From Pseudoneurospora amorphoporcata (taxonomy: Eukaryota > Ascomycota > Sordariomycetes > Sordariales > Sordariaceae): a stretch of DNA of 28,946 bases. The first letter of the stretch is position 1; the number at the start of each line of letters is the position of its first letter. Where the stretch lies: positions 3,952 to 32,897 of the forward strand of contig MU859341.1 in the NCBI GenBank assembly GCA_033297205.1, in the 5' to 3' direction. Both the position numbers and the translations under genes were made by a program. Below the pieces are notes generated by a model. The model had not been told where the DNA came from. It searched no databases and saw nothing but the letters and a program-made list of their open reading frames with translations. This document shows positions 1 through 11,100 of this stretch, in pieces.

Positions 1-108
1 CAAGCACAGCAAGCACAGCAAGCACAGCAAGCACAGCAAGCACAGCAAGCACAGCAAGCACAGCAAGCACAGCAAGCACAGCAAGCACAGCAAGCACAGC
101 AAGCACGG
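1..108 (+). repeat. 9-bp tandem repeat (CAAGCACAG) x 12
   Basis: Eleven perfect copies of CAAGCACAG are followed by a twelfth that ends in CGG. The unit is a multiple of three and encodes Gln-Ala-Gln in the open frame, so changes in copy number would not shift the frame. The array starts at the window edge and may be longer. Confidence 0.95.
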
Positions 109-384
109 TCTGAAGAGCCAGTACAGCCAGCGGAATCAAAGCAGCCAGAGTCTCCCCAGCAGACTTTCGAGTCTCCTAGGCCCGCGCCGTCACACAAGAT
201 CCGGGACTCCATCCTCAAGAGCTTCCATATGGACAGGCTTTTGGCTACCAGCCGAAAAGACAAGGACGTGGAGTCTTCCGAGAAAGAAGACATGGCAAAA
301 CAGGCAGGAGGACCCTCCAAGTTAGTGAAGCAATTTATGCGTTCTGCGAGAAGAACACCTATCTCGTGGTCCGCCCCTCCCTGA
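1..384 (+). CDS. C-terminal part of an unknown Gln/Ala-repeat protein (5' end outside window)
   Basis: Frame 1 is open from the first base to a TGA at 382-384, giving 127 residues. The first 36 residues are a Gln-Ala-Gln repeat. A polar stretch rich in Pro, Gln, Ser and Glu follows. The last 60 or so residues are charged and include KIRDSILKSFHMDRLLATSR, which could form an amphipathic helix, and a basic end (KLVKQFMRSARRTP). No family is recognised. The repeat and the composition suggest a mostly disordered protein. The frame has no start here, so it must be the 3' portion of a gene or its last exon. No splice acceptor was needed to keep it open. That this is coding is inferred from the open frame continuing past the repeat. 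Function is unknown. Confidence 0.55.
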   Translation, partial: QAQQAQQAQQAQQAQQAQQAQQAQQAQQAQQAQQARSEEPVQPAESKQPESPQQTFESPRPAPSHKIRDSILKSFHMDRLLATSRKDKDVESSEKEDMAKQAGGPSKLVKQFMRSARRTPISWSAPP

Positions 385-2840
385 GGAAAAGACGGATAGG
401 CTCTTCAGTCACTCACCTGGAACCGTGGAAGACTGGAGCAAAAGGGGGCAGGCGATGGGGCATGGACGGGCAGCCTTGTGGTTGAGAGATGAAGAGGTAA
501 CTGTTGAATAAGTCCTAGGGGATTATGATGGGATGCAACGTGGAGCTTTGGCATCTTTTCTTTGTCTTTCTATTCTGTTTTCCCTTGTTCTTCTTCTTCC
601 TCTTCTCCTCTCATCTTCCATTCTTTTCACCATCTTGTTCCTTGTCCGTCTTTATCATTTGCGACTGGCAAAGAGGGCCCGTTTTGGATACAAAGGAAAA
701 ATATTCACGGATGACGGAACTACAGTACAGGTAATGACGAGATAATTTCTATACCAATGTTGCATTTCACTTCACCGTCGTCGACTCGTCGGTGTCGAAT
801 TTCCTACAGTGTATAAGTGATACGTGCGGTAAGGTACTTCGAAGAATTAATACGCGCGCCACCTTGAAGAAGTTATATACGTGCAAGGAAAGAGAATTGG
901 GGTGGTCAACTTTCTGCCTCCTCCTATAGGTGTGAGTCCCCGTTTTCCCTTACGCGACCTAGGAATTGGGATACATAAAGCTAGAGCCTGGAGGACGCGG
1001 AGTAAATACCTTACCTTTCTATGGGACTAGAAGGCAACATGTGTAACGGGATGCTGAACAAAGTGCGACACAAACAGTCAAACACGCCTAAATGAGGAAA
1101 TGCTACATGAAACAGATCACGCACGATGGTATATAGGGAGGAGACATGTGTACCGCCTTGGTATCAGCGAGAGAATGGATGTGTACAGGTAGCATTTATA
1201 GACACGGCAGTGTCACTGACCAGAGGCAAACAAGTCTCTGAAGCGCACACCAACTCATTAATTTTCTATAGCAACCATTGACGGTACATTAGGTAGGTAC
1301 GTAACCAACAATTCTCAGCCCACCACACGGCAGGATATCCCCTTTCCTACAATCCGCTCAAGTCTTCGGACTCACAATATAAATCTCCCCCTCAGCACTA
1401 TTATCGCTTCCCACAAAAAGTCCCCTACCCCCGGGATCCTAACTAGCAGCCGTCAGCCTAAAGCAGCTACTCTGCGCGAGGTGGGCATGCAATCCCCTTC
1501 TATATGACGGACTCCGGGAGACAAAACAAGATCAAAGGACCTGCCAAGACGGGGCGAGTCGAGTGCCTCATATAAACGACCGTCAAATTCTGGCCATCAT
1601 GCTGCTTCGTCGATAACAAGCTGGCGATATAACGTGATTGTGAAGGGATTTTGTGGGTTTTGATGGCCAACCACTTTGCCGGGATAGATACGACACCAAC
1701 ATCGGGTATGACAGCCTGTTCGGCAGTATGGCTCCGAAGGCACGGCAGTCACCATTCTGTGCCGTGCGTCGTCACCTTCTCCACGATCTATCTTCCGGGC
1801 TCGTGTGGGAAAATTGGGGGCAAGTTCGCCGATTGGCTGGTGATGAGCCGCATATTAATGAAGGGCAAAAGTCCGGTTTGCATGGTTCCAAGAAACGCCA
1901 AGATGATCGTCAGGCGATTAGCAGCATTAGGACACTGAGAAGGTGGATCGAATAAGAAGAAACCTGGGAACATAACCTCCCCAGACTACGCTTTACAGCT
2001 ATTTGGTTGACGACGCGAGATTAGAGGTTGCCTTACAGTAGTTGGTTCATGGTTGACGACGCGTTAAACCTGTTCTGGTGAGATCGACGACTCAACCCTC
2101 CAGTTCAGGACAGCAACGATGAGAAACATGTTAATCGAAGAATGAGGGGTTTGACGTGTTGGTGTGATGATTTGATCTTGGTAATGGTAATGTGAAGAAC
2201 AAATCAAGGTTGTGGATTGTCTTTGAGAACTTTGATGGTACGACAAAAGAGTGGAAGAGAAATCGCTGATGGCATACAAATAAAGAATGAGGAAAAGGTA
2301 AGCGTTGAATGAAGTTGCAATAAGGTTTCTAGTAGCTTGTCGATTATGTGGGTGCAGTGTGCATCGCTTATTAATAGCGAACGGATGCGAAGCGACAAAT
2401 AGGCTAGGTGCATGTGCCGCCAAAACGCAAAATATGTCAAATTTCCATTGGTTAGAACCGGTAGCGGACCCGCTTTAAAAGAAGAAAGACAAAAGTCCAA
2501 GAACAAGCTTATTTGAACAGCCACCAAAGATGAGATGAATTCTATCATAGAAACCAAGTCAGTATTGAGACCTTATTCATTTCAAGAGGAAAGGAACGTA
2601 TCTAACCCAGCTAAATACTCTACAAAATGAAATCCAACGTGGTATGCACCTTCCACAGGTAACGCACCCGCACACAAAATTCGATGACGATTGCGATACA
2701 GTTTCCGGGTCGTCGCCCCAATTTTATTTAAAAACCATCGAGAGCAGGATGCAGGAACGCTACATTGATTCTGCCTAGACTTGCTTGGAAATTGGAAGGA
2801 TGTTGAACTAGACATGTCTCGACAGAAGTGCAGTGATTGA
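385..2840. other. No recognisable gene; short unsupported reading frames
   Basis: Positions 545-660 are very pyrimidine-rich and look like 3' untranslated or spacer sequence. A pair of overlapping plus-strand frames lies at 1651-1955 (95 and 100 residues). They match no family I know, and overlapping frames of similar length argue against either being real. A short direct repeat sharing GGTTGACGACGCG occurs at about 1991-2015 and again at 2033-2063. Minus-strand frames at 2064-2848 overlap one another and show no domain. No RNA gene was seen. Confidence 0.5.
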
Positions 2841-3170
2841 ATGCACATCCAACTTGCAATCTACCTCATAGCCTTCATTTTCGTATTCGCATCTTTCCTC
2901 TTCACTCCTGATGATCTAGCGGCACGTAAACCTCAGAGCCCAAGACCTGCGGCGGGATGCTCTTCGGTTTCCATGTGCAGACCAAAAGTGCCACCTGTTT
3001 CCTTCACAGCAATATCATCGTCTCTTGCCACGGTTACCTTCCTCCTTCCCGCTAGCCAGGTATATCAGATACCGGACCCGCACCAGGTGGCCGGCAAACA
3101 GCACCGCAGGGGCACTTTGCTGGTCCCCTTCCGTTGTATTGGCGACGGTGAACGGATAGTCAGGTATTAG
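2841..3170 (+). CDS. Possible small secreted protein (weak)
   Basis: This is a 109-residue reading frame. Its first 25 or so residues are strongly hydrophobic (MHIQLAIYLIAFIFVFASF) and would serve as a signal peptide or a membrane anchor. The remainder is Pro/Ser-rich with three Cys and ends in a basic stretch. No family is recognised. A hydrophobic start can arise by chance in pyrimidine-rich DNA, and minus-strand frames of similar length overlap it at 3015-3200. It is listed only because a signal-like N-terminus directly follows the start codon. Confidence 0.15.
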   Translation: MHIQLAIYLIAFIFVFASFLFTPDDLAARKPQSPRPAAGCSSVSMCRPKVPPVSFTAISSSLATVTFLLPASQVYQIPDPHQVAGKQHRRGTLLVPFRCIGDGERIVRY

Positions 3171-3440
3171 CTTGGCCATGGACTGACATTGACATTGCAT
3201 GTCTCTCGCTCATGTGCCGAGGAGGTCGGATTGACGAAGTAACGTGACATTCTCGTCGCACGTCAAGTCCTGGTTCTCTTGGCAAGGGCTTTGGTCGCCG
3301 CCGTAGAGCTTGGTATAAGGGCATATGTGAAGTGCATCCTGGCCTGACTTGGTCACGTCGGAACTTCTGAGCACGCTTTGTGGTTTGTGCCAAGGTGCGC
3401 TTCTTGTAGCCGTCTGGAAAGCTTCACCGGGAGCAGGTAA

Positions 3441-4986
3441 GTTGCTCGTCATTGGTATATGATAGGGGCTCATCTCGCAATACCCCTCAGCGAAACCCAA
3501 TGGGGCCAGCGAAAGAGGATGTGGGATTGACATTCCCGAAACAAGATTGTATTTTAGACCAAGTTCCACGAACTCCGCGAGGATTACAAGACAGTCGCTT
3601 TCCAAGTTCAGAGCTTGAACAACTCGCTCGAAGCACGATGCGCTCATGTGCTTATGAAGCAGAATCAGTTCGACAATCTCATTGAGTCGTTACCCGCAAA
3701 CGGTGGAGTGCCCCAGCACGTCGTTGAGCTACGAAGCAAAATCCTCGACGCGCTAGATAACAAAATCTTGATGACATGTACGGCCATTTCTCAATTCAAC
3801 AAAGAGAAAAGGCTTATAGCGCTCCAAAAGATGCAATTCGCATTGCCTGAGAAGAAAGTTGACAAGGTAATAAAGTCGGTCGAGGTCACGTTGGAAACGT
3901 TGCTCATGAGCCAAAAGATGATACTGGGTTATTTGCGACTTAACGATAAAGAAATCGACGAGGAACTACCTAGACAGACGAGGACTGACTGCAGAGAGAG
4001 GCTTCCGCGGGGCCAAACGAGTCGACAAGTATACAAGCCAAAGACCCATTCTGCTGGAGTCTAGTGTTATCAAAGCCTATGAGGCCAGGGAGATTCCGTT
4101 CTCTTGCGGTGCCAAACGGGCTCATAAGCCCCATGACCCGATGAGCCTCTGCATCATTGACTCTGACACCGACATCCCGGCCGAAGGTGTTTCGTTTAAA
4201 GATATAATGGCCCTTACCTTAAAGCTTCACAAGAGTTTAGTCTGCTTCCCTTTAAGGGACTAACCAAGCACCCCAAGGCTCCCACGCAGCCAAGACGCAA
4301 CATTACCATGGTATTTAGGTTTCCCCAGCAATACAATACAGTAACCAGCCTGCGACAGCTTCTTCTTGAGATTAAAGGTGGCCTTGCGCAAACTCAGGCC
4401 ATGGCCAAGCACCTTGGCAAGGCCGTTCTCTCGGTGCACCTGTACGACTTTGTTCACAAGAACATCCGTCTCGAAACATTGATGTCCTTTAGCACTGCCG
4501 CACCCTGGACAGTGGACGGCTTCGGTCAGATCTTGCAGACTCCGATCTACACACCATGCAGCATGATGTTTATAGCCTCGGCGTGTGTCTGCTCGAGATG
4601 GGCCTGTGGAGGAGCTTTGTCATGTACGATGATTATGGCGCCAAGGTTGGAGAGGGCCTGCGTCTTCCGGATGGCGTGTTGCCGTCTGCGGATGCAATCA
4701 AGGACGATTTTGTGAATCTTTCCGCGTCAGAGTTGGTTGGAGAGATGGGTGTCGAACACAGCTCAGTAGTTCGTATTGCTTGACCAGCTTGGATGAGGGA
4801 GATGTTTGGATCACGGAGAGTGAATATTTGTCGAATCCCGACGTTGGAGCGGTTACGGTTCGCTCTTCCTATATTGGAGATGTTCTTTCAAGGATCAACA
4901 ATATCCTGGATGAGGTCAAGCCATGTAAAGGCCGAGACAGCTCAACAGGCAATATGAGGAGTTGGAAGATGGATTGTATAGCATAA
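3441..4986 (+). pseudogene. Frameshifted relic of a fungal kinase-like protein with a helical N-terminal region
   Basis: Successive plus-strand frames carry pieces of one protein in the right order. A helical region begins at 3558 (KFHELREDYKTVAFQVQSLN) and runs to about 3975. A linker in a second frame follows at about 3985-4250. A kinase N-lobe-like part includes SLRQLLLEIKGG and LYDFVHKNIRLETL (4345-4480), the latter resembling the catalytic-loop region but without an HRD motif. MQHDVYSLGVCLLEMGLW at 4556 is a clear protein-kinase subdomain IX match. The C-terminal motif YCLTSLDEGD lies at about 4772. Fungal proteins of this type often pair a HeLo-like helical domain with a degenerate kinase domain; that pairing is family knowledge and the HeLo assignment is tentative. 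Continuity needs frame changes near 3555, 3980, 4250, 4540 and 4765, and no convincing introns sit at these points. I therefore call it a pseudogene, though indel errors in the assembly are an alternative. The 5' end is not defined. Confidence 0.65.
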
Positions 4987-5463
4987 ACCATGAGCATGTT
5001 ATGGTGTATTGCAAGTATCAGGAGAGAAAGGATTGAAAGAACCATCGAGTTTGCGTTTGAGATGAAGTATCACGGGTGCTATCCAGGTTCCAACTTTCTA
5101 CATATAGCACATCCAACTTTCTGAGCCTCTCACCGAGTGGTCAACAATTTCCGGGAAACTCATTTTCGCAACTCAGCTGGCCCAAAAGGAGCTTTTTGGG
5201 CGAATTGCTGTTGTTCTGGGTTGCAGAGAACGTTTGCTTGCGGAATGTATCCTGAGAAGGAAAGAGGTCTGTGCAACTTCCGAAACGGGTTAGTTCTTAG
5301 CACCTGGATAGCGACCCCCGTATCAGTCCAGCTCGGGCTCTAACACTCAATCTTTGACTCATCCTTCGTCTGTGAAACACCCGAGGTAGTATGATTCTTC
5401 ATATGCTCACTCTGAGCACTCGCCCAAACATTCGGATAAGCACTTGCCCTGGGAGTAGCCGCA
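4987..5463. other. No recognisable gene
   Basis: This stretch lies between the kinase-like relic and the degenerate minus-strand frame. A 68-residue plus-strand frame at 5137-5343 shows no motif. Nothing else was seen. Confidence 0.5.
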
Positions 5464-6474
5464 TCAGACTTTGCCGATACTGAGTAGCGCGAACACCCTT
5501 CCGCAGAGCCTCAGGACCCCAATCGCATTGGCATAGCTGCTGTACGGAAACCGGTGGTTTGGAGCAAGCGCTGCCAGCGCCAGGCTCCGATCGCCCAAAA
5601 CACCCTCTCTCCTTGCTTTCCTCCTGTGTTTCCACTTGGTATCCTTGCTCTTGACGTCCTGACCGTCGACCAGCCGCTGGCTGTCTCCAGGCACCGGCAA
5701 GACACTCCCGCCCTTATCGTTACCCTTTCCGGGCTGCGGCTCGAGCTTGTCATTCTCCACCCATCTCAAATTCTGGGCCAGGCTTCGAGGCCTTTCGTGG
5801 TTTGGATCTCGGGGTCGGAACTTGGCGGACCTGGGTTTTGATGGCTCAGGCTCGGGGTTCGTCGGAGCAGCATGCTGGGACTTGGAGGTCTTCGCTGGCT
5901 TCGATCACGCTTGACCCTGGATTTTGGCTCGGGCTTGCGCCTTCGTGGCAACCATGGGTGATTGCTGTTTCTGATATGTCAGCAGTTGTTCTGTTCGAAT
6001 GGGGGATCGGGGGATGGTTAACTTGGCCCCCTAGCTCGCTGGACGAAGCACCTTGGGTATCAACTTGGAGGTAGAATTTGAGCAATGCGGAAAGTGTATT
6101 AACACGCCGGTAGGCCCTCCGGTATTGCAGTGCTTCTCGCATTCGCGGTGGCGCTTCTTCCAGCCCCCACCTCCAATGCTCCTGCTTCTGGCCTTCTTGT
6201 CGCAGCTGCCCCTGGTAGCCTTGATGAAGTGGACGTTTGCGCTTGCTCGTGCACCTTGATGACCACCATCTCCAAAGATGCTGCTACGACCAAGGCAGGC
6301 ACCATAACCAGCCATGAAACGCCAAGCGCGCTGAAATTGGCACTTTCGACCACTCGAGTGATTGCCCGAGGAAGCTGCAAACGACGCCGAAGGGGAAGGA
6401 GTGACGTTGGGGGTTCTCAGGGTTAGGGTCAGTATCAGATTGGCATGCCAGTTCGGGAGGCAGAACATGCGCAT
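5464..6474 (-). pseudogene. Degenerate minus-strand reading frame interrupted by two stops
   Basis: Reading the minus strand from 6474 to 5464 in one frame gives about 336 codons with only two internal stops. They are TAG at 6033-6031 and TGA at 5907-5905. Each is one C-to-T step from CAG and CGA. The stretch between and after the stops reads as one coherent Lys/Pro/Ser-rich segment, for example PTNPEPEPSKPRSAKF followed by RWVENDKLEPQPGKGND. This looks like a disordered protein region. The upstream part includes Cys/His-rich KKRHRECEKHCNTGG. No family is recognised. Overlapping frames exist on both strands, so coding status is uncertain. The call rests on the long near-open frame and on the type of the two stops. 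Confidence 0.3.
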
Positions 6475-8641
6475 CTAGTGCGATTGGAGAAAACTGGATC
6501 ACCAGAAGGTTTCAAAGACGATGATTCGTGAATTCCTTTCAACTTCGGAGTGGTCTCGTGAAGCTCCGGGTGCTGCGTATCTGCAGGATTGCGGAATGCG
6601 GGGTTTGGATCACGGCGGTCGACACGGAGTGCCTGTGCTGTGTGACTCGGACAGCAACTTCCCAATTTGCTTTCTCTTCTATTGACTGCATTCAGATCGG
6701 AATGGAAGGTTCGTTCGACGGCATCGGAGATATGAACTGGCCAACAATGGGTCGAAGCCGTTGTTGTGCGACATGTTGTCGTCTGTGGCTTATGCGCATT
6801 GCACGGTTGCCGCCTGTAGCGACCGTTGCGCACGGCCCACTCCGAAGTAGTACTCTGACGTTTCGACGACTGATGTTTCCTGCGAACATGAAACGAACAC
6901 CATCAGTTTTAAGAAAACCCAAGAGATCAGATGAACCGTTTGCGCCCTGCACTCCACCAATATTTCCAGGTTGTGCTAAGTTTTGGGTTCCTTGTCCATC
7001 TGGCGCGGGAAGCGTGAATGTCCAAATCGCCTTCGGTGTGGTACGATTAAAGATTTCCCGGAGATCTAGATCTCTAACACATTTTCGGGTCGTCTCATGC
7101 CTCTCTGCTTGAATGGCCTTGGCTGGACCGACCCCGCTCGGCCGTCCGATGCCTTCCCAATTTCTAAAACAACGGTCCAACTTTCCATCACCTCTCAGCT
7201 TACCACTTCGGCCCGAAAAACCATCACATATTCACATATCTTTCTGTCTCTGCTGCGGCGGCTTCCTGCGGGCAATTTCCTACACGGGTAGGCCGGGATG
7301 CGGATACGGGATCGCCACTCTTGGCGTCCCCCGAACACAATGCCACAATCTGTTCGTGACCTCCGCTACGCAGGTTATTTTTCCCATCTTCTGCTTTCAA
7401 TTTCATGTGCAGCCATCGGTCTCACCCTATCCAACGGGATCCATTGACTCTTGCAGCATAGCTCTTGTGTAGCGGAGCTTCTCACGGCGAACGGAGTTAC
7501 TTTGCTGTCGTTAGTTTACTACTGTGTCCTGCAACTGACTGACGACTTGGCTGACGATCTGACTGGTGAGCTTTGCATCGAATCGTCAGTCATCCATCGT
7601 GATTGATAGTCACGCATCGTCCACATCGTCCAGACGCCATCGCCATCGCATCACCGGCGCAAATCGCACTTCGCTCGACTGGCTTGACTAGTTTGACTGG
7701 CTCCAGACACGGTCGACCAGTCAAGCAAGCTGACCATGAAGCTTATCACGACTAGAGAAGATAACTAACCTCATGAGGTAGGCCGGATATCTAGCTCGGC
7801 GGGGTCATTCTTCATCAAGCAACATCCACACCCGTTGGCAATCCCCCTTCCCACGACCAGACGGTGTGAAAATCAAAAAAAGACTAATGGACAGGATGGA
7901 TAACACCGGCGCCGCGCCGGGGCAAATGCACCAACCAAGACGTTGCCCGCTGGGTGATGCTGGCCTTGCTCGACGCCGTCGTCGCCGACTCGCCATAGCT
8001 CCATGGTAGCGTTGACGCGAGGTGATTTCACATCCTCATGAACGTGATCACGCGGCTCATTGAGGCGCCAGAAATGATCCAATCCTTTTGGTTCTTGCAA
8101 TGACATGCAAGATGCAATGCAGTGCGTTGGTCTGCTTCTTTGCTTGGCTTACCTTTTTGAATTGAACCCTTTTTGCACCTTAACTCCTTCGGGTGGATCT
8201 CCCGTGTCGCTCACTGGAGCGATGCGTCTCGGATGGTGATAAGCCGCCGCACGATGTTCAGTCTATGTATGGTGCTTGCACGGCGATATGGATGAGGACC
8301 CCTCTTTTTCTTCAATGCCACATCCACAGCACGGCACTAACTTCCTTGATTCTTCACTGGTTCATGTCTGACGACAGGGTCCTCCATCTTTATTTCCGTT
8401 CGGCGAACCTTGAGGGTGTTGTGTACTTCACCTCCGACTGCCACCCGGATAGATAACGAAGTCGTCTCTTCCTCCGCGTAGGGGGCAGATCCCTGTCCAA
8501 CCGTCCACATCCCGGGTGGATGCTAAGGGTCTCCGCTATCGAGAGATGTTAGTGTGAAATAGAAAAAGAGTGCTCAAGAGGTTTTGATAAGCCGAGCGAC
8601 AATTTGGACGACGACATAGACCCCCGAAAGATCTCAGGCAT
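6475..8641. other. No recognisable gene; overlapping reading frames on both strands
   Basis: Long frames overlap here without any recognisable domain: plus strand 6528-7112 (194 residues), minus strand 6692-7180 (162 residues) and minus strand 6435-6833 (132 residues). They may be further remains of the degenerate minus-strand sequence next door. A minus-strand frame at 7873-8106 and a plus-strand frame at 8193-8456 also show no motif. Positions 7677-7703 hold three 9-bp copies of GACTGGCTT-like sequence, followed by a partly complementary stretch near 7715-7727. The 7560-7660 stretch is rich in CATCG/CATCC words. Confidence 0.4.
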
Positions 8642-8682
8642 AAAAAAAAAAAAAAAAGGAAAAAAAAGAAAAAAAAAGAGTT
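8642..8682. repeat. A-rich homopolymer tract
   Basis: A run of adenines is broken only by a few guanines. It is simple-sequence DNA just left of the retrotransposon, and no gene is associated with it. Confidence 0.9.
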
Positions 8683-8879
8683 TATGAGGCTGGATCGAGG
8701 GGCACGTTTTGTTTACATGGTAGTAGAACGGAATTAGGCAATGCCGATGATGCCTGCAATCTGACGGGAGAATCTCAAGGGTCCTCCTGCGAGCTGCTGC
8801 GAGCTTGTCAGTCATGTCGTTTCGGCTGGGGGTGGCGGCTCGCAGCTCTCTGCAGGCGGCAGAAAAGCTCGTAGGATCC

Positions 8880-9056
8880 TGTCAGATTGCAGGGTGCAGA
8901 TCACGCTCTAATGTAGAGGGTCCCATCCAGTCACCTGACTACAGATTTGGGTATTTCTAAGATACCCGAGCACCCTCCAGACCTTCTTGAGCGGATTATT
9001 TAGCTAGCTAATTTTTAAACAATTCAATCAACTAATTTACACTAGTAAATCTAATA
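8880..9056 (+). repeat. Left LTR of the Copia element
   Basis: This 177-bp sequence aligns with 18321-18499 (179 bp). Shared blocks include TTGCAGGGTG, TAGAGGGTCC and GATACCCGAGCACC. Most differences are C/T or A/G, and the two copies are mutated in different places. Its end TCTAATA corresponds to TCTGACA in the right copy. Confidence 0.9.
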
Positions 9057-9089
9057 ATCAATAGTTTAATACGCGCGATACCTATTAAT

Positions 9090-11100
9090 ATGACAATTAA
9101 TATTACAAAACCAATTGAGAATTAATAATTAATTAAATAATATAATATCTTACTTGAACATTAGTAATAATACTAAAGAAAACGTCGCTTACTTTAAAAA
9201 CAATAAGGATTAGATCTGTTAGGAGCTAATATTCTAGTTAAAGTATAATATAAATACCCTTAAAAATAGATTTAAAGTATAATCAAAAGACTTAACGAAC
9301 TGAAGTAACTTTATCCGAACTAATACCCTATTACTAAAGAAGTAAAGGCCTGGATTAAAACTGTTAAAATCGAATTTAATCTTTTTATTTACTACAATGC
9401 CCTAACTAGCCTATAATAATAGTACTAGTATAGGGATGCTACAATAAAATATACACTTGTAGCTGAGCGAAGCGGAAGCGGTGGTACGACAGCAGTGCTA
9501 AAGGAAGCAGCGTAATTGCAGCGTAGTTGCAGATACAATAGGAGTGTTGTAAAAGAGGTCTTAGAGAGGACTCTGCTCTCAAGACAGAAGATTACAGTGA
9601 ACTCTGCACTATGAAAAAGACTATATTATATTACTTAAGTTATGCTTGCTCGCTTGCTTAAGGAGTAACTAACTAACGGAGAGGAGAGGTCTTTATATAC
9701 ATAAATGCTGAGTGTCTGGAAGCTTCCAGAGTGTAGAAGCTTCCTGTAAGTTAGTAGAAGTGCTTGTAAGAGTACTATACTATGAAAGGAAAGAGTTGAA
9801 TTTATGAGCTTCTGTTGCATTTCATAATGACAAATCAATCTAGGGAGAATACTAAATAGGTTCGAGAATCCAGAATGCAGTGGTGAAACCTCTGTGTTCT
9901 AGTAGATTCTGTGAGGGCTGAGTCGACTGATTCTGTAACGTAGAAGGAATAGTGTCCTCAGCAATCAGCTTTCTATACTACAAGGTAGTACAAGGCAGTT
10001 ACAAGGCACAGTACTAGCCACACGTTAACACTTTTCAATAACGGAATTATTATTCAGATTATTATTAATACTGACGGAATATTTTAAGAAGTATTTATCG
10101 TATATAAAGAATAAAATAAGATCGTTCTCCACACCCTTATTACAAAAGCAAATTTATTCAATAAGGAATTCTTTAAATTAAAATTTACATTCTACTCTAA
10201 TTCTAAGAAAAATTAAAAGGAATTCGTAATTGGTAATAAAGTTGTACGTATTTAAATAAAATCGTTAATTAATTATAAGCTATAAAATAGTAGTATAAAA
10301 GAAGAGTAGGACTCTAACAAATAATATAAATAATTAAAGAGTATAATTAATTATGAAGTAATTAACGAATAGATTAGGGCTAGGAAATAGTATTATAAAA
10401 TAATCGCTATTTTAACTAAAGAATTTGAAAATTAAATTAATTAGCTTCAAACTTAATTTACCACTATAAATAATAATTAGATTATAAGGGTGGGAAAAAT
10501 TGAAGTCGCTAACTCCTAATATATTGGTTTTATGAATATAATTAAAATTGTATGCTTTAAATAGTATAAAAGTATTTAGAACTTTAATAAATAAATAGCT
10601 GAAAATACGTTTACATATATAGAAATCTATAAAAACTTTAAGAGATATAGTATTGACTTTACAAAACGCAAGGTTATTATTAGGAAAGGAGGATATCGTA
10701 GCGCCTTTAATACTAGTAAAATTAATATTGAATTTAATAATTAAAAATTTGTTAGCGAGAATTAGAATAGAAAAACTAATAATAAAGACGCTTGTTAAAA
10801 TAGTAAGAAAAAGCCTAAAGGGTTTAGATTTAAGAAAAGAAAGTCTTAATTAAATAAAGCTGAAATTTAAGCCTATAAGAAGGCAGTAAATTTACCCATA
10901 TATAAAGTATATAAAAAAGTATTATACTTCTTAAAAGAGTACGAATATATTAACCTAAATATAATGCTTACAACCATTACGAAATTATTTCCTTTCATTT
11001 AATGTATTATTAATACTAACTTTATAAAAGATCTCGAATTAGCTAAAGAAGTTAAAAAATCGTAATTAAATATAGTAGTAAAGGGAGGATTCTTAAAAAA
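9090..11100 (+). pseudogene. Copia Gag-like region, RIP-inactivated, split by a solo LTR
   Basis: From an ATG at 9090 the frame begins MTINITKPIENQ and continues with many TAA/TAG codons that read sensibly as Gln. The sequence is charged and helical in character, as Gag is. A solo LTR interrupts it at 9386-10030. Deleting that LTR and one copy of its CTTTT duplication joins the flanks in one sensible frame. A Lys/Asn-rich stretch near 10700-10850 sits where a nucleocapsid region would be, but no intact zinc knuckle remains. Assignment as Gag rests mainly on position, between the left LTR and the protease region. Confidence 0.5.
9386..10030 (-). mobile_element. Solo LTR of a second retrotransposon family, with CTTTT target duplication
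   Basis: This 645-bp sequence is flanked by CTTTT at 9381-9385 and 10031-10035. Read on the minus strand it begins TGTTAACGTGTGG at 10030. It ends in GTAAATA at 9386, corresponding to GCAAACA in the sister copy at 14210-14857. No internal element sequence adjoins it, so it is a solo LTR left by recombination or an LTR-only remnant. Its differences from the sister copy include G-to-A changes at the outer end. Confidence 0.88.

Noticed and set aside
3210..3647. A 145-residue minus-strand frame with several Cys
   Set aside because: Its 5' half is antisense to the kinase-like relic, and it has no signal peptide or recognisable motif.
10653..10853. A 66-residue Ile/Leu/Lys-rich frame
   Set aside because: It lies inside the mutated Gag region of the Copia element in a different frame from the Gag-like reading.
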